Shown here in pieces: positions 12,784 through 25,277 of a stretch of DNA of 64,000 bases. Each line of letters opens with the position of its first letter. Position 1 is the stretch's first letter. Source of the DNA: Lithospermum erythrorhizon (taxonomy: Eukaryota > Streptophyta > Magnoliopsida > Boraginales > Boraginaceae); NCBI GenBank assembly GCA_019722365.1, contig JADFUC010001348.1, positions 1 to 64,000 on the forward strand. The letters run 5' to 3'. Made by a program: the position numbers and the translations under genes. The notes beneath the pieces are model-generated. The model saw only the letters and a program-made list of their open reading frames with translations. It was not told where the DNA came from and searched no databases.

Positions 12784-15700
12784 GATGAGATGATACAAGA
12801 AAAATCAAATCTCCTCATCTTCCTATGTCTCCCAGTAAATGCGCGCCGAGTTGAGCTTCTCCTTCTTATTTTTAATTTTTTTTTGTTTTACGTTTTCCCT
12901 TGCATGTTTTGACATTGTATGATAATGTAGTAATCACTTAATGTCATTTTCTATCTTTTGCAAGTATTTTGGAGCTTGAATTTGGTTGAAAGTTTTCAAC
13001 TTTATTTGAGGAACTTTTTCTTTTGACGAGATCTTGCATGAAGTATTTTTATACTTCTCTTGCAATTTTAGGACTTGAATATGCATCTTAACGTCCCTGC
13101 TAGATGTATTTATCTGCTTAATTGATAATTCCCATGCTTAGATTGTATGTTTCTATCATAAAAATTAAAAATTTAGTATCTTGATGATCATGTAGTCACA
13201 TAGCAATCTTAGGATTAAATACTTTTGTAATAAGCTATGTATATACTCATACATCTGGACATTGATGCTTTGAACCTTTTAAAATCAAATCATGTATGAA
13301 ATAGTAGAAACTATTCTTTTGATTTTTTGCTTTAGGTTCGTCAAAATAGGACAGCTATTAGTAAACTATCCGTATCTTTCTCGTCTTTTGTTTGTTTTGT
13401 GATTTTCTTGTACCGTTAGATAGCTAACAGACAGAAGGCCGTTTTGATATGTAGCAGGCTTCATAAATCTTTCTAAAGGTCGAGTTATGAGGCTTCGAGA
13501 AGTCGATTCACGAATTCTCTGGTTTTTTACGCACTCGTCGGGGGACTATTTATTCATTTAGGAACTCGATTGGGATGGGCGGTCATCTGCGAGTTCGTCC
13601 GAGAAGTCTAGTTGCTCATAAAATTTCCAGAATTCTTTGAATTTTGTTTTAGGTAGATTAGTTCGACCTCACAACACGTGTGTGTTGTTTCTTTGCTTGT
13701 TTACCTTCTCTTTTTTTACTTCAATTTTGCATTCATGTAGAGTAAGGTTGGCCCTTGCGTATGAAACTTTAGGAACATTATGTGTTGCATTTATCTTCCC
13801 CTCTTCCCGATATTTTATTACAATCGAGTCTTTATGAGGAGGCTTGATTTGATTTAACTTGCTTTGTGAACTTGGCTCGTGTTATGGTCATTGAGTATGT
13901 ACTCTTTACCATTATCACAAGCTCCTTTCACCTTTAGTCATAGTTTAGGATAGGCTAGCTAGCATATTACTAGGCTTAGGAATCTTTGGTCTAAGCGACC
14001 TTGAGTTTTGATGGTATTTGATTGAATTTAGAGGGGCGTCTTCTTACTTTTACATTGCCCTTGCTCTCGGAACCAAACTTTATTTACATTTCAGTCCACG
14101 TCTTAGCACATTCCTTGGTTTGTGGGGCGTTGACTAGTAAGGGGATGTCCACTTTCTTGTTTTCCGACCTACACTTTTGGAATTTGGCTTTGACTACATG
14201 ACTTTTCTTGCGTTTGCTGATAGTGTGAGTAACATACGAGTTGAAGGCAGACGTCCGTCTCTAATTGTTACTTTCTGCTATGATGTTGATACTCACTTCA
14301 CATTGATGGCGTCTTTTTGGACTACGTAGTCCACAGGGTTAGTGTTAAATCGTTCTCTACGAGAAGTGTAATTAATGTATCACATAACTCTCATGTAACC
14401 TTGACTTACTTTGATTTACTTGTGCTTTCATGCTTTGAATCTCATAGAGGTTTGGGTCTTCTTATGTGATGTTCACTATCCTTTGGCTTACGTCCTCATG
14501 ATGAGCCTTGCGTGATAGCTTTTGGGGGATAAAGAGTTTTTGATAGGTTATGGCCCAGGCACAGGCGTCTAGCTTGCCTGCGTACCCCGCATGTAATTAC
14601 CACGTTCGGTTAATTTCGATAATAATATTAATTAAGTAAAATGTATTTGAGCGAATCCCATTTATAATTTAGTAGTAATGGTCGGGGACAATTCGAGTTA
14701 AGTTAGATCGTTAAGTCGTTAAATAACTCATTCGCTTGATTTCGGGCCTGAGCTCACAATGCGGTTTTTAGACTTAAGAGCTAAGTTATCACATCTTCCC
14801 GTCACTTATCATCAAAACACAAAATATCTTCCCATTTCCTTCATCTTAGCGAAAAGCTCTCTTGGAGCAAAACCCCAAAAATTTCTTCCCTTTCATCACT
14901 TTATTGCATATAAAAAGATCCTCAAGTTGATTGTTAAAGATTTCCCAACGCGTCTTCCCACTTACGAATTTGAGGTAAGAAAATAGAGTTTTGGTTGATT
15001 TTTGAGGGTTGACTTTCGGTTGACTTTTACCGACTTAATTTTATGATGAATCTTAGTTTGTTATGGGTTCTATGATGTATATAAGTGATTAATTCATGAT
15101 TTAGAGGTTGTTGAGGATGTTATAGATGAGTTGACTTTTTAGGTTTTAGTTGACTTTTCTTGGTTGATATTTTTCTAACACCTTAAATGTGTGGAAGTTT
15201 AATTGGGACTTTATTGTAGCTATTGTGAGGAGTTAAAATTGTGATTTAGAAATTGATTAAAGGGAGTTAGGTTGAAAAAGTGCGATTTGTAAGTTGAGTT
15301 ATAATTGATATTTTGGAGTATAGGTTGTTAATTATGGACTTGAGGGTTAAATATAATGACTTATAATTTGATATGAAAATGTTAAAGTGATAAGGTGGAA
15401 TTCTAGTGGGGGAACCGATTGTGTCCGACAAGATTATTAATTCGTTAATTATCGAGTCATTTTAGACCGTTTGCAGAAATAGTTCACCCCCAAGAGTTGG
15501 TAGCGTGTCTTCAAACGCATGTTTTGTAGTAGATGTGATATTACTTTATGAGTATTTTTTGTTAGGCGTTGATCGTGGAAAGGGGCAGTTACCGTGATTG
15601 TGTTCGCGAAGGTTTTTGTGGTAGCTAGCAGAGGTGAGTACTTATCTCACGGGTGTTACTTTACGTACTTACTTTAAATTGTGTGAACATGTTATTGTGG

Positions 15701-16214
15701 TATGATTATGTGAGAATGATGTACATGTCATTGTGTTATGATTACGTGAGAATGATATACATGTAATTGTTGTATGATTATGTGTGATTCATTTCTCGAG
15801 CCATTATGATTATGTGGTTATGATACGTGAAGGTAGGGTGTTAGCGAGGTAAGTAATGGCTTGAACTCCCGACTTATATTTACGATTTACGTGGCCTTGT
15901 AAGCCACTTTTGTATTATGTGACTTGTAAGCCCTTGTTGTATTTACGTGGCCTTGTCGCCAACTGTTGTATTACATGTGGCCTTGTCGGCACTTATGGTA
16001 TTTCTGTGGCCTTGTCGGCGGTTGTGATTGATTTATGGTGTGAGATGTTTTAGGCTGTGTGTTTTGGATATTGTTTGGGAATTAGAGTAGTTGGTTATTG
16101 AGAGGTGTTGGTTAAGGATTGTGTATGACTTTTGAGGTGACGATGTCGATTTGACCTATGTTGGGATGATGATTAGGGGTTAGGTGACTCTCATTTCCTT
16201 GCAAGATATGTGGC

Positions 16215-16480
16215 CGATTGGCGTTATACTTGACATATGTGCGATGGGAGATCCATTATCATTTGCTTTCGTGCATTGTTGGTGTTGGACTTATACTTCG
16301 TTATATGTGCGGTGGGAGATCTATTATCAACTTTTGCTATATTGCATTGTTGGTGTTGGCCTTATACTTTGGTATAAGTGCGATTGTGAGATCTATCGTC
16401 ACTTTGCTATGGGCATTGTTGATGTTGGCGCATACTCTGCGGTATAAGTGCGATGGTGCTCTTGATGATCATTCTGCGGT
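16215..16480. repeat. About 75-bp tandem repeats in LTR copy C
   Basis: Units contain ggtgttgg.cttatactt, then ggtataagtgcg and gagatctat. Three to four imperfect copies. It corresponds to the arrays in copies A, B and D. Confidence 0.7.
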
Positions 16481-17027
16481 AGGCCGGTGGTATCATCTTG
16501 GCATTAAATTATTCTATTTGTGGAATGCGAGATAGAGATGATGACTGGGGATTATAGTCATTGTTGTCGCTATGATTTCATTAGTGAAACGCAACCAGAC
16601 CTTCTAATATCTTAATATGTTATGCACGAGACTTAGCACGAAATCTTGTTAGCATGACTTTAAATAGGTAGTCTGGTCTCTATATCGTATTATTCATGTT
16701 GGGCTGTGCCTGTGTTAAGTGTCTCGTTCGATACGGTAAGTTCACCCCCTGTCATGTTCACTAAACTAATCTTACGCCGCACCGCTATAAGCGGCTGACC
16801 ATTGTTCGGGTGGGCAGAGCGGCTGGTGAAACCAGCTGTTGGAGGTTGTTCCCGTAACTAAGTGGCATCGAAACAACGAAAGATCCTGTAATCCCCATTT
16901 GATGTGTTGTCAACGGTACAATTTTACTTTATTTTCAAACTTTCAACTGCAATCGGCGATATTGTAATTGGAATACGGTACTTGCTGCCGATTGTAACGC
17001 TGGCGGCGATGCCTCTTTGAGACCATG

Positions 17028-17041
17028 TTGTATATATATGG
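17028..17041 (+). promoter_or_regulatory. TATA box of LTR copy C
   Basis: TTGTATATATATGG. The same motif occurs on the minus strand at about 6265-6280 (copy A) and 8508-8521 (copy B), so it is conserved among diverged copies. Confidence 0.45.
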
Positions 17042-17279
17042 TCTTGGTTGGTTGGATATTACGATGGATATTATGCCACTTGTTATTATTTGAGAATATT
17101 AATGAAATCAATACTGAATAAGCAGACACAAAGCGAGTAGATCACATTTAATTATTGTGTTCGGAATCTGTATTCTCAAGGGTCTATTTAAATTCAAAAT
17201 ATTCCCCACTTTTTGAAATCTTCTTGAGGATCAAGTCAAACATAGTTTACGTTGATGGATAGTTTAGACTCATGTCTGA

Positions 17280-17410
17280 GAGTTTGTTAGGTATTTTATG
17301 CTCCTACCCATGAGCCGTTAGGCACTTTATGCTCTTTCCAAGGAGCGGTTAGGCACTGTATGCTCTTACTAGGGAGCTGTTAGGTACTTTATGCTCTTAC
17401 CATGGAGCTA
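17280..17410. repeat. 31-bp tandem repeat, four units and a partial
   Basis: Units beginning gag at 17280, 17312, 17343, 17374 and 17405, each with gttaggcactttatgctctt or a close variant. It lies in the degraded interior of the 20-kb element. Confidence 0.85.
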
Positions 17411-19050
17411 TGATCCTTAGTACATTTAAGGATAGTAATGTTTTAGGTGATGACCATTGATGGTTCACCTTTTTTCTTCCCACCGATGAGTCGATGCTTA
17501 TATATTCCTTGCAGTATGTTTGGGTTATTGATTTCCAGCAAGGCGAATGTATCTCATGTGAAGGAGTATCATTTTATTCTACACTTGATACTTAGTCGCT
17601 TCGAAACACGTGGCTAAATGTGTTATGAGACTTGAGTATGTTTCTTGTTGGTATAGGGGACCTTCACTTTCGATCCTCAATATTCATATGATGAATTGCA
17701 TGGATAGATAAAGGAGGTACCTCTATTCTTCAACAGTTATACCTTGGCATGATGTCATGCACTTGGGTACATACTTAGTGAGCCCCTAGAGGCTATCTCC
17801 AGTCTTACTTTTGACTTTTGTCTTACCCTTCATGTCTTGTGCTTTTTCATGTATTTATCTACATTTGTCTCAAGCATCATGACTCCCAACTTCACCTTAG
17901 TCCCTAGATCCAAGGGTTTTGATAGTATTCCCTTGTATCCCCAGTGCGGAGTGCAATAAAAGTTGCGGCTCCATGAAACTTTAGAACTTAACTTTGAGGT
18001 GCTTTATTGGTATATGACACAGATATCAAAATTTGGCCCAGTTAATCTTGTTCAAGGGCCGGCGGCTTGATCTTGAGATGGTGCTTTGATTTGCTAATTT
18101 GGTAGGTTGTACATCCATATGGCTCTTCGAAGCGTGTTGAATACTGTTGATGTGTCTCAACCAACTTTAGAGACTCGTGGTCAAGATGTCATTGTCTTGC
18201 TTTAGAGGCATATTGGACAAGCTAATGTGTTAAGTATTTGGACTTAGCGACTTAGTAGTTAGAATAACCATGTCTAGATTTAGAGGGGTGTTGGATATAG
18301 TGGATATGTTCCTCGGCCTTAGCGGCTTAGTAGTCGGGGCAGTCTACATTCATATGGATATTAAATGCGTTTTAATATCAGAGGTCTTGAGAGTTTTGCT
18401 AGCCGAGGTAGAAGGATCCTCAAATTTCATGAGAGGATGTATTTCTTCTTGAACCTGGACAGCTCTACAGAAATATTCGATGCATCACACAGTGACACCC
18501 TCGAACTCTGGGACGCTTAGTCCTGCAGGGTTTCGAGGATAGCGTTGGAACTCGCGTGGATCTTTTTCTTCCTCCCTTAGTTTATGCGCCTCACAGTAGG
18601 GTGCAGTTTTTGTTCTTTCACTGCATCCATTACTCTAAGTAGGATAGACAACTTCATTCATCTACTTAGTCTATGAGTGTCGATGTAGGGGATTAAAGAG
18701 CGTCTCTTTTTTCCCTTATCTTCATAAATCACTTACTTCCCGGAGTTCAAGAATTTTATCGTGTTCTTGAACCCAGTCTAAAGTTGTAATCTAGGAGATT
18801 TAGAAACATATTCCTTTCTTGTGATTGCATCTTCGCTTTCAAGAACCTCGGCAATCTTGAGGTTATTTGTTAAATATAAGCTTGTGCCGTGTCGGTGTTG
18901 GACTGGTTGAGACATCCATGTTTTGTTCATCTTACACTATTGTCTTGCTTTATCTTTTTACCTCAGAATTTTTATGGGACAACATGGATGTTGTTTTAGG
19001 TTATGGTTGTCTTGACATCATACGTAGTTGAGAGTTACGACCTTTCATCG

Positions 19051-19168
19051 CCGTATCCCGAGGAGGTTGGGCGGTTTATCTTCGTAGCAGGAGGTTGGGC
19101 GGTTTATCCTCGTACTCGGGAGGTTTTTGGAGTTTATCCTCGTGCTCATGCATTCTTGGAGTTTATTT
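19051..19168. repeat. About 30-bp tandem repeat, four units
   Basis: Units of the type aggaggttgggcggtttatc followed by ctcgtac. The first two are nearly identical, the last two degenerate. Located inside the element interior. Confidence 0.8.
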
Positions 19169-19989
19169 AGAAATATTCGAACACCGGGTTTTCGACCGCG
19201 TGTCATCTCGCGCTATTAAATGCTTTTGTTGAGCTTGAAATTACCGACCCGTGTTCTTTCTTGAAGATAGGGTGTTGTTTGACTTACGTGTAGAATTGGC
19301 TTTTAGGCGAACATTCATTCATGAATGTACTTATATATAAATTCGTCAAGTATGCCTCTTGAGGTTTCGTCCAAAAATGCCACTCTGGTGTCGTTGATCG
19401 AGTGTTTCCATAGTGTTTGCATACCGTTGGACCCCTAGCTCCTCTAGTTCTTCTAGAGAATACTTATTTTCAGGATGCGTGTCTTTGAATTCAAGTACCT
19501 GGCATATCCCGTTCTGCGTATTTTCTTATTGATATGCATGGGAAGTTGGTCATGAACCTTTCGCCATGCCTCGAGGGATCGCCTCTTTGGCCCAGGGAAA
19601 GGTATCCTTACAGCGGCGTCCTGTCTTGTTCAGTCCCGCTTCCCAAGTCTGTCAAAGGCAGATTTCTTTTAGATTTGAGTTGTAACCTTTTGCGTTTGCC
19701 CCGACCTTAGGAGAAGAGCTGACTTTCTCTTTGTTTTTCTCTTTGTTTTTCTTTGTTTTCTTCTAAGGAATCTTGAGCATCGTTCCTCACGTATTTGACT
19801 TGTAGGATCTTCTCGGCTAACCTCTACTATGTAGTGGTTGTCGCCTCTTGATTAAACAATAGCGGTGGTTTGAGGGGTGTAACTTGACCATGTGGTTGAG
19901 TTCTTCACAAAACCATCCTTTACGCAGCATCATGTTTTGGTATAATTGACCCATGTAGTTTGTGCCTTGTTCTCGTGAGGTAATTGCCT

Positions 19990-20445
19990 CATGGCTTTGT
20001 CCTTAATGGGATCATAGCCAGCCTTTAATAAGAGATCATAAGTTTTTGGACCCATAGTTCATGCTCTGTTTAGTCTGCTTGGAGTTATTTACAAAACTTT
20101 TTTAAGGGTAACGTCAAGCCTTTGAATTCTTGAACTCTTCCTCTATCGGGATATTGTATGTGACCTTGGCATCTATCACATGAAACCAAGTCGTAGTTTC
20201 TAGTTCCCCATCACGAAATCCGGACTTACTTTTCCAGAAGTGTTAAACTCCTCGCCTTGATTAAAACCTTGAATTATAATGCGGGAGGCATTTGTATGTC
20301 TTGATGGAATGCCTAAGCGGCTTTAATGTCTATAGTAGTAGGATGTTACAGCTGATCCTCCATCTACCAGCATTCTACTTATCCGACTTTCGTTTACGTA
20401 GGAAAACATAAAGAGTGGTTTATTATGAGTACCATCTTCTTGTGC
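19990..20445 (-). pseudogene. Retropepsin-like protease remnant of the gypsy element
   Basis: On the minus strand, with frameshifts, the sequence reads NKPLFMFSYVNESRISRML, then VDGGSAV (20351-20375), IIIQGFNQGEEFNTSGK and FHVIDAK. Plant Tat-type elements have the same order, with the catalytic D in a LVDGGSA box. A following stretch, KAGYDPIKDKA (about 19995-20030), matches the segment after protease in these elements. The enzyme would cleave the Gag-Pol polyprotein. It is broken by several shifts and cannot be functional. Confidence 0.7.
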
Positions 20446-20589
20446 CGGATAACTAAGTAAGTAGATGTGATGGCAAGTCTAGGGACTACTTGTAGCGGAG
20501 TAGCATCACCCTTAGGGCCTACGTTAGTTAGTTGTCGTCACCTTCAACATATCATTAGCATGTAGTAGTCTTCATCATCACGAGTAATC

Positions 20590-22210
20590 AGCCCATACTT
20601 TTCTAGGGATGAGTTTACTTTCTAAAAACCCGTCGAACCTTTTTACCGGTGAAATTTGAGAGGATGATGAGGTTATATGGTTGGAATAGACTCTGTCTTC
20701 TTCCACGGTTATTGGCCCCTTGCTTGCGAGATCCATTACTCGCTCTTTAAATATGAAGCAAATGGGATTGCCTAGTATCCTATGATACTTGCAAAAGTTG
20801 GTCTTCGTGCTTCGATTTTCCTCTACGAGTCTCTTTGACTCACGGGAGTTCTATGAATTTGTTTTTAAATAGCTCGTCAAAGATAGAGAACATCATATTC
20901 CAAGAAGGATAGTCTTTCTCTTGCATCTCCGCTACGTATGTGAGATGTTCATTCCTTCAGTCGAAACCCGCGCCCGGCGTTCTTAGTTCTGAAAGATAAC
21001 TTGGTCGTTTTAGAAGTCAAAGTGTGTGCTTCTTTCTTTTCGAGCTTGGAAGCTTCCTTTGGCTTCCTTGGATCGTATTTGGGCTTCGAGTAAGAGGTTG
21101 CTGGAGTAGACGGTATGTACCATAATCGCGGCAATCTTTTTTGAAGCTCGTGTCATGACTCTGTGCTATTTTGCTTTCGAAGGTTCTGGAAAGTATCCCA
21201 TGCATAATGTAGGTTCAGTGCATACGCAGCAGATACTTGATGACTCACGAGCCTATTTTTGCTCTTTAGAGTTCGAGGCTTGCTCATTCGATTGATGAAG
21301 TACGTAACTTGACTCTTGTTTTTCTTTTGTTTTGTAGTTGTTAGCTCTGTGTCTCTTTTGTACTAAGCGGTTGAAACTGTTTCAGTTGAGCCCAACTTAT
21401 CTATGGAGAGCAGGCTCCAGTTAAAATCGATCGAGCGCATTCACTTTGAGGAAGCGAACAAAATTTGTTTGACCATTTAATCGCCGGTCCAGCATTGTTG
21501 CGTCTTAACAAAATTGGCTGTGTTTGGGATTCCCGGTCCATCGGGGTAAGTGGGTGGCTAATAGCCGTTTGGCATCTTCAGCTGGTCTATCACGGAGGTA
21601 TAGGGCTTTAGGTAGGTGTATGAAAATTACTTGCCCGGTCTTAAATGTCCTTTGTTTGATTATATACTCTTTCATGTCTTCTTTGGAATCATTTCATCTA
21701 TCGAGATGATATGAGTTTCCTCTTGAGTTCCTCGTTGGTCCATGTGATGAACCTGAGGCCTTGTGTGGGGATAGATGGGACGTCCATCTCCCATTTGCAG
21801 AGGATTGAGGGCGCCTCTACTTCTAACTTTTAGAGTAACCCCGACTACTCTTTGCTTTACTCTTTTGAATTGCTATTCTTCCTCATATCTAAGTGATAAG
21901 AGTTATCCTTATGTTGCCTTTTTACAACATATTTTCTTCCATCCCTCTCAGTATAGTCATCTGCTCTTCCGGGTACAGTCATCATTGTTGGTGCTAGAAT
22001 CTACAAAACCGATGAATAAGCGGACTCTTGTTGTAGATCCCAGTAGGTTCCCAGATTGTAGAACCCTGATTGATTGAGCTCTCCGGCACTTGTCCATTGG
22101 AGTCCTCAGATGTGTGTTGAGAAGGTTCCTCAGCTGGTATTAGGCACCTGGCCGCTTCTCTTGTTATGAATTGATTTTCTTCTAGAGCTCCAAGCAATAT
22201 GTTTGCCAAA
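20590..22210 (-). pseudogene. Gag remnant of the gypsy element
   Basis: Minus-strand pieces typical of plant gypsy gag survive. GPAIKWSNKF (21461-21490) corresponds to the retrotransposon gag core. Near the C-terminus, FCKYHRILGNPICF followed by FKERVMDLASKGPI (20730-20800) corresponds to the conserved CKYHR..GH segment that precedes protease. An open stretch of 71 codons at 22209-21994 may be the N-terminal part. Gag would form the virus-like particle. Many shifts and stops separate the pieces. The order gag then protease on the minus strand fits the LTR orientation. Confidence 0.65.
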
Positions 22211-22394
22211 ACAACTTCACCGAGGTGGAGTGAGGGACATCACTAAGCTGGTCAGGTGTGATGACAATTTGTAATGTTGGCGGCCCTTTCTCCTTGTAGT
22301 ACTATTGGAGAAGAGGTTGATCAAATCCTCTCTCGTTGTCAATAGTGTCGAAGGGGTAGTTGGCCAGTCACAGATCAGTGCCTGGTTATGTATC

Positions 22395-24029
22395 TGATAG
22401 AATTTTTTTATTATTTACTTAAAGGGAGCAAAATAAAATCAACGTAGGGAAAAACTCCTCGATTATCTGAGTTTTATCAAATCCAAGAGAGGATCATTGT
22501 CCAACTATGAATCCCTAAGCTTTTGCGACAATTTGTGAGATGTAAACGCTTGACTCGACTTGGTCTTGAAGCTTGAGTTTGGATAGGAGCTCTATTCTGA
22601 GGCTGGATATGTGACGTTGTGAGAGATTAGTGCAGACGAAGATATAGTCCGGTAGAGGAGCCTTATTAGCGTATTCTGTGTTGGCTGTATGGACTTGAGT
22701 TTGGTCTTTGACTTGATCTAGGTCTATGTCAGCTGGATGGACTTCTTGCAAATTAATGCGTGTGGGGCTTGAGCCGCACAGCTTTATGAAGTGGGACTTG
22801 GGATATGCCCAATTGCGACTTAGTAATTTGATATGCTACTTTTTTTTGTGGAACTTGACTCCAAGCTCGTGAGCTATATGGAGTAATAGCAAAAAAGTTT
22901 TGAAGAAATGTATGCTCCTTGCTTGTACTCACAATAGCGACTTATTGCTATAGAGAGGACTTAGTGGTGCACTTACTTGGATTTTATTTAAAACTTTAAA
23001 GCAATGTACGCTTAAAGCGTATTCTGGCGGCTTAGCGAAGGCATGTTGTTGTAGTGATGATCAGTATGGAGGTTGTTCGTTTCCATCCTTGTTGATGATA
23101 GTGATCACTCGAGAGAAAGGGCCTTAGCCGATGTGTTTCACCTTGGGAGATCCGGCCTATAAGGGCTGAATGGTAGTGTATTACTATATGCAACTTGATA
23201 GATCAATATGAGATTTTTCGGTGTTCATGCAAGATTTATGAATGTCAGGGGCTGGCTAGATTATTCCTGAATAATCAAAGCGTTCTTAAGAAATCTATGT
23301 CAAATTCTTGTCAAATTTTGCTTCAAACTCGAGGAATTATTATGTTTGTGCAGTAATTCCACCTTAGGCGCCTCTTTTAGGCTACCGGAGGAGTGTTTTC
23401 AGCCACGAAGTGATGTTCTTCTTTGGTGATTTAAAAGATTTAACATAGAGAAATCTCAAAGATTTTTCTCTGTATTTTCTCAGGAATTTTTTATGTATGA
23501 ATGTTGTATAATTTTTGAAAATTAGGGGGTATTTATAGGTTTTGGGCTTTGAATACTTGCTTCTGATTGGTTTGTTTATTTTCAGGTGTATCACGATCTT
23601 AACCGTTGAATTTTGAGCGAATCGTTGAGATGGTACTAGTCCAAGAATTAAAAAGGCGCCTATTTTGATATGAAGAGGTTCAGATTTTTTAAGTTATTTC
23701 ATATTGATAGGACTTTTTGGAGCCTTGATTTTGGAACCTCATAACTACGGAGTCTCCATTTCGAACAAAGCTTTCGAGAACCTCAATTTGAGGCCCTAGG
23801 GCCGATTGCAATGTGAATAAAATTAGGGTACAGCCTCGAAACCTAAATTTAATTTTTATTTAATTAGTGGCTATTCTCTGGAAACTCTTATTCGAGCGAG
23901 GTTTTATATTAAATTTAGGGTTAGATGAGAACCACATACGTGGCATTTCTTTAGTGGTTGAATTTAATTAATTTGATTAAATCGTTTTAATTATTTTAAC
24001 TATTTTTAAATAAATTTTCACTGTCTACA
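22395..24029 (-). mobile_element. 5' LTR (right) of the 20-kb gypsy element, copy L3
   Basis: Bounded by tgatag at 22395 and tctaca ending at 24029, giving TG...CA ends. It aligns with 4285-6031 and 1-1655 and carries the minus-strand TATA-type CTATAAATA (23530-23538). The primer-binding site expected just left of 22395 could not be matched to a tRNA. Confidence 0.8.
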
Positions 24030-25100
24030 ATAATGATTGTAATTCGTGAGATGCAATGCATCTTTGATGAATGATGCTACAAATATATACGTCTGCGTTC
24101 TTATTGTATATTAATGTATCAATACAAATTGCGATTAAAGAATATTGCCGTCCCTGATCAACCTATTATATACTCCATAATTCAATAGAAAACATCATTT
24201 TCTCTTTACTTAATTAGGTTAGGCATGTAATTGAAATTAATTATTTCAATAATTGACGTTTAACGCAACAATAATATTATATGTCATATTTTATTATTAG
24301 CAAAAGAATATAATGAGAAAGACATTTTGAAAAGTTAACAGAAGAAACATAGGTCGTTGAAAATGACTATACTTTAGACTAAAATAGGCTAGCTTAGAAC
24401 AAAAATGATACGTGACGCGGCCGTAACTTTGAGGAAGAAAACAATGGTCTAATAATTTTGTAATTTGTAAGATGGACGATGATGGAATTTCGTGTCATTA
24501 GTCTTTACACTGACGTAATTTCTAGTTATATAGTGATTTAGTTGTCTTTTATCACTTTCTGCATTATTTGGTTTGTTTTTTCAAGCGTATGACGGTATGA
24601 CCATTAATTCGAGGGTTTTATCATTAAGATGTATTCCATTTAATAGCTTATATAATTTAAGTAAGCATGATCTTTATAAATTATATAATTATACTTTTAC
24701 TTTAATTCAATTAAAATCATGTATCCACTATCCCCATGAACATTGCATGCTACTATCCCCCACAATTTCATTAAAAAACGTAAAAATATTTTTAAATGTC
24801 CTGTTTTATATGAATCGTGCGGAGTCTCGGTCCAAATGGAATATAATGTCATTATTGTAATCATCGATTGAATAACGGAAATTTTACATCCTAGTATCGA
24901 CCAGCTAACATCAACCTCCATAAGAACTGACAATTGACCATTGAGAATATGAATAAATAACTTTTGACTCACTTTCGAATCTAACAAATTTTCTGTTTTA
25001 AATTCTAAACTTCCCGAAAAATAGAAGCTTTGCGATAACAACATTTACCAAAAACTAGCATACTGTTTCGTGTTCCCATGAACACCATTTATGTTTCCCG
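24030..25100. repeat. Segmental duplication block A, copy X
   Basis: 24030-24118 continues the split target block (matches 58036-58125). 24125-25100 then matches 36822-37795 with mostly single-base differences; landmarks are aattgaaattaattgtttcaa-type tracts, cgacgcggccgt, and agaatatgaataa. Two reading frames on the minus strand (for example 25044-24697) lie in it. No known domain was recognised. It breaks off just before a CACTA-like end. Confidence 0.8.
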
Positions 25101-25277
25101 CCCCTTACCAAATAAAACACGAGAAGTTAAATTTGGGTACTCACCATATAAATATTATACATATACTATTCCCCAGTGAACATTGATATTCAAAAACATT
25201 CACCAACAATCACTAAAAGCATAGTATGTAAAATATTATGGGCAACTAAAAGCAAAACTTCTCGAATGATGTGTGAC

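Larger units (their letters stand above)
11153..14580 (+). mobile_element. Candidate additional LTR/internal sequence with minisatellite and TATA box
   Basis: Starts near tgttggttttc at 11154 and contains the hairpin minisatellite, then a TATA-like ctatataagg at 12774-12783 and T-rich leader-like DNA. No gag or pol could be read. The segment ends at copy C, preceded by a purine-rich ttttgggggataaagag (about 14520-14537) that could be the polypurine tract for copy C as a 3' LTR. Assignment as one element is inference. Confidence 0.35.
14592..17150 (+). mobile_element. Second gypsy family, LTR copy C (plus)
   Basis: Plus-strand LTR beginning TGTAATTACCACG. It runs through gaggtaagaaaat (14972), an array of roughly 75-bp units (16215-16480), gtaagttcaccccctgt (16735-16751), a TATA-like TTGTATATATATGG (17028-17041) and an end near 17150. 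It is inverted relative to copies A and B, giving kilobase-scale inverted repeats 4-8 kb apart. The ORFs at 16184-16535 are repeat shadows. Confidence 0.65.
17150..19990 (-). mobile_element. Degraded interior of the 20-kb gypsy element, pol not readable
   Basis: Between LTR copy C and the protease relic, where the minus-strand pol of the host element should continue. I could not identify reverse transcriptase, RNase H or integrase motifs. Short minus-strand peptide runs such as PENKYSLEELEELGVQR (near 19420-19480) look coding-like but are unassigned. Frames are broken throughout. Confidence 0.4.
4285..24029 (-). mobile_element. Large nested Ty3/gypsy LTR retrotransposon (Tat-like), about 19.7 kb
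   Basis: Two related LTRs in the same orientation (about 4285-6031 and 22395-24029) bracket minus-strand gag and protease relics. Read on the minus strand, the 5' LTR is on the right. A purine-rich tract (minus strand GAGAGGGG, about 6034-6043) abuts the left LTR, as expected of the polypurine tract before a 3' LTR. Flanks 4178-4284 and 24030-24130 are contiguous at 57931-58130, which defines the insertion independently. TAATG occurs at 4282-4286 and 24031-24035 and may be the 5-bp target duplication, although the boundary is one or two bases uncertain. Protease and gag motifs resemble the plant Tat lineage. Reverse transcriptase and integrase were not recognised. The interior is filled by LTRs of another family. 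Confidence 0.8.

Noticed and set aside
24573..25044. 95- and 115-codon overlapping frames
   Set aside because: Only partly conserved in the copy Z counterpart and no domain recognised; listed only as part of block A.
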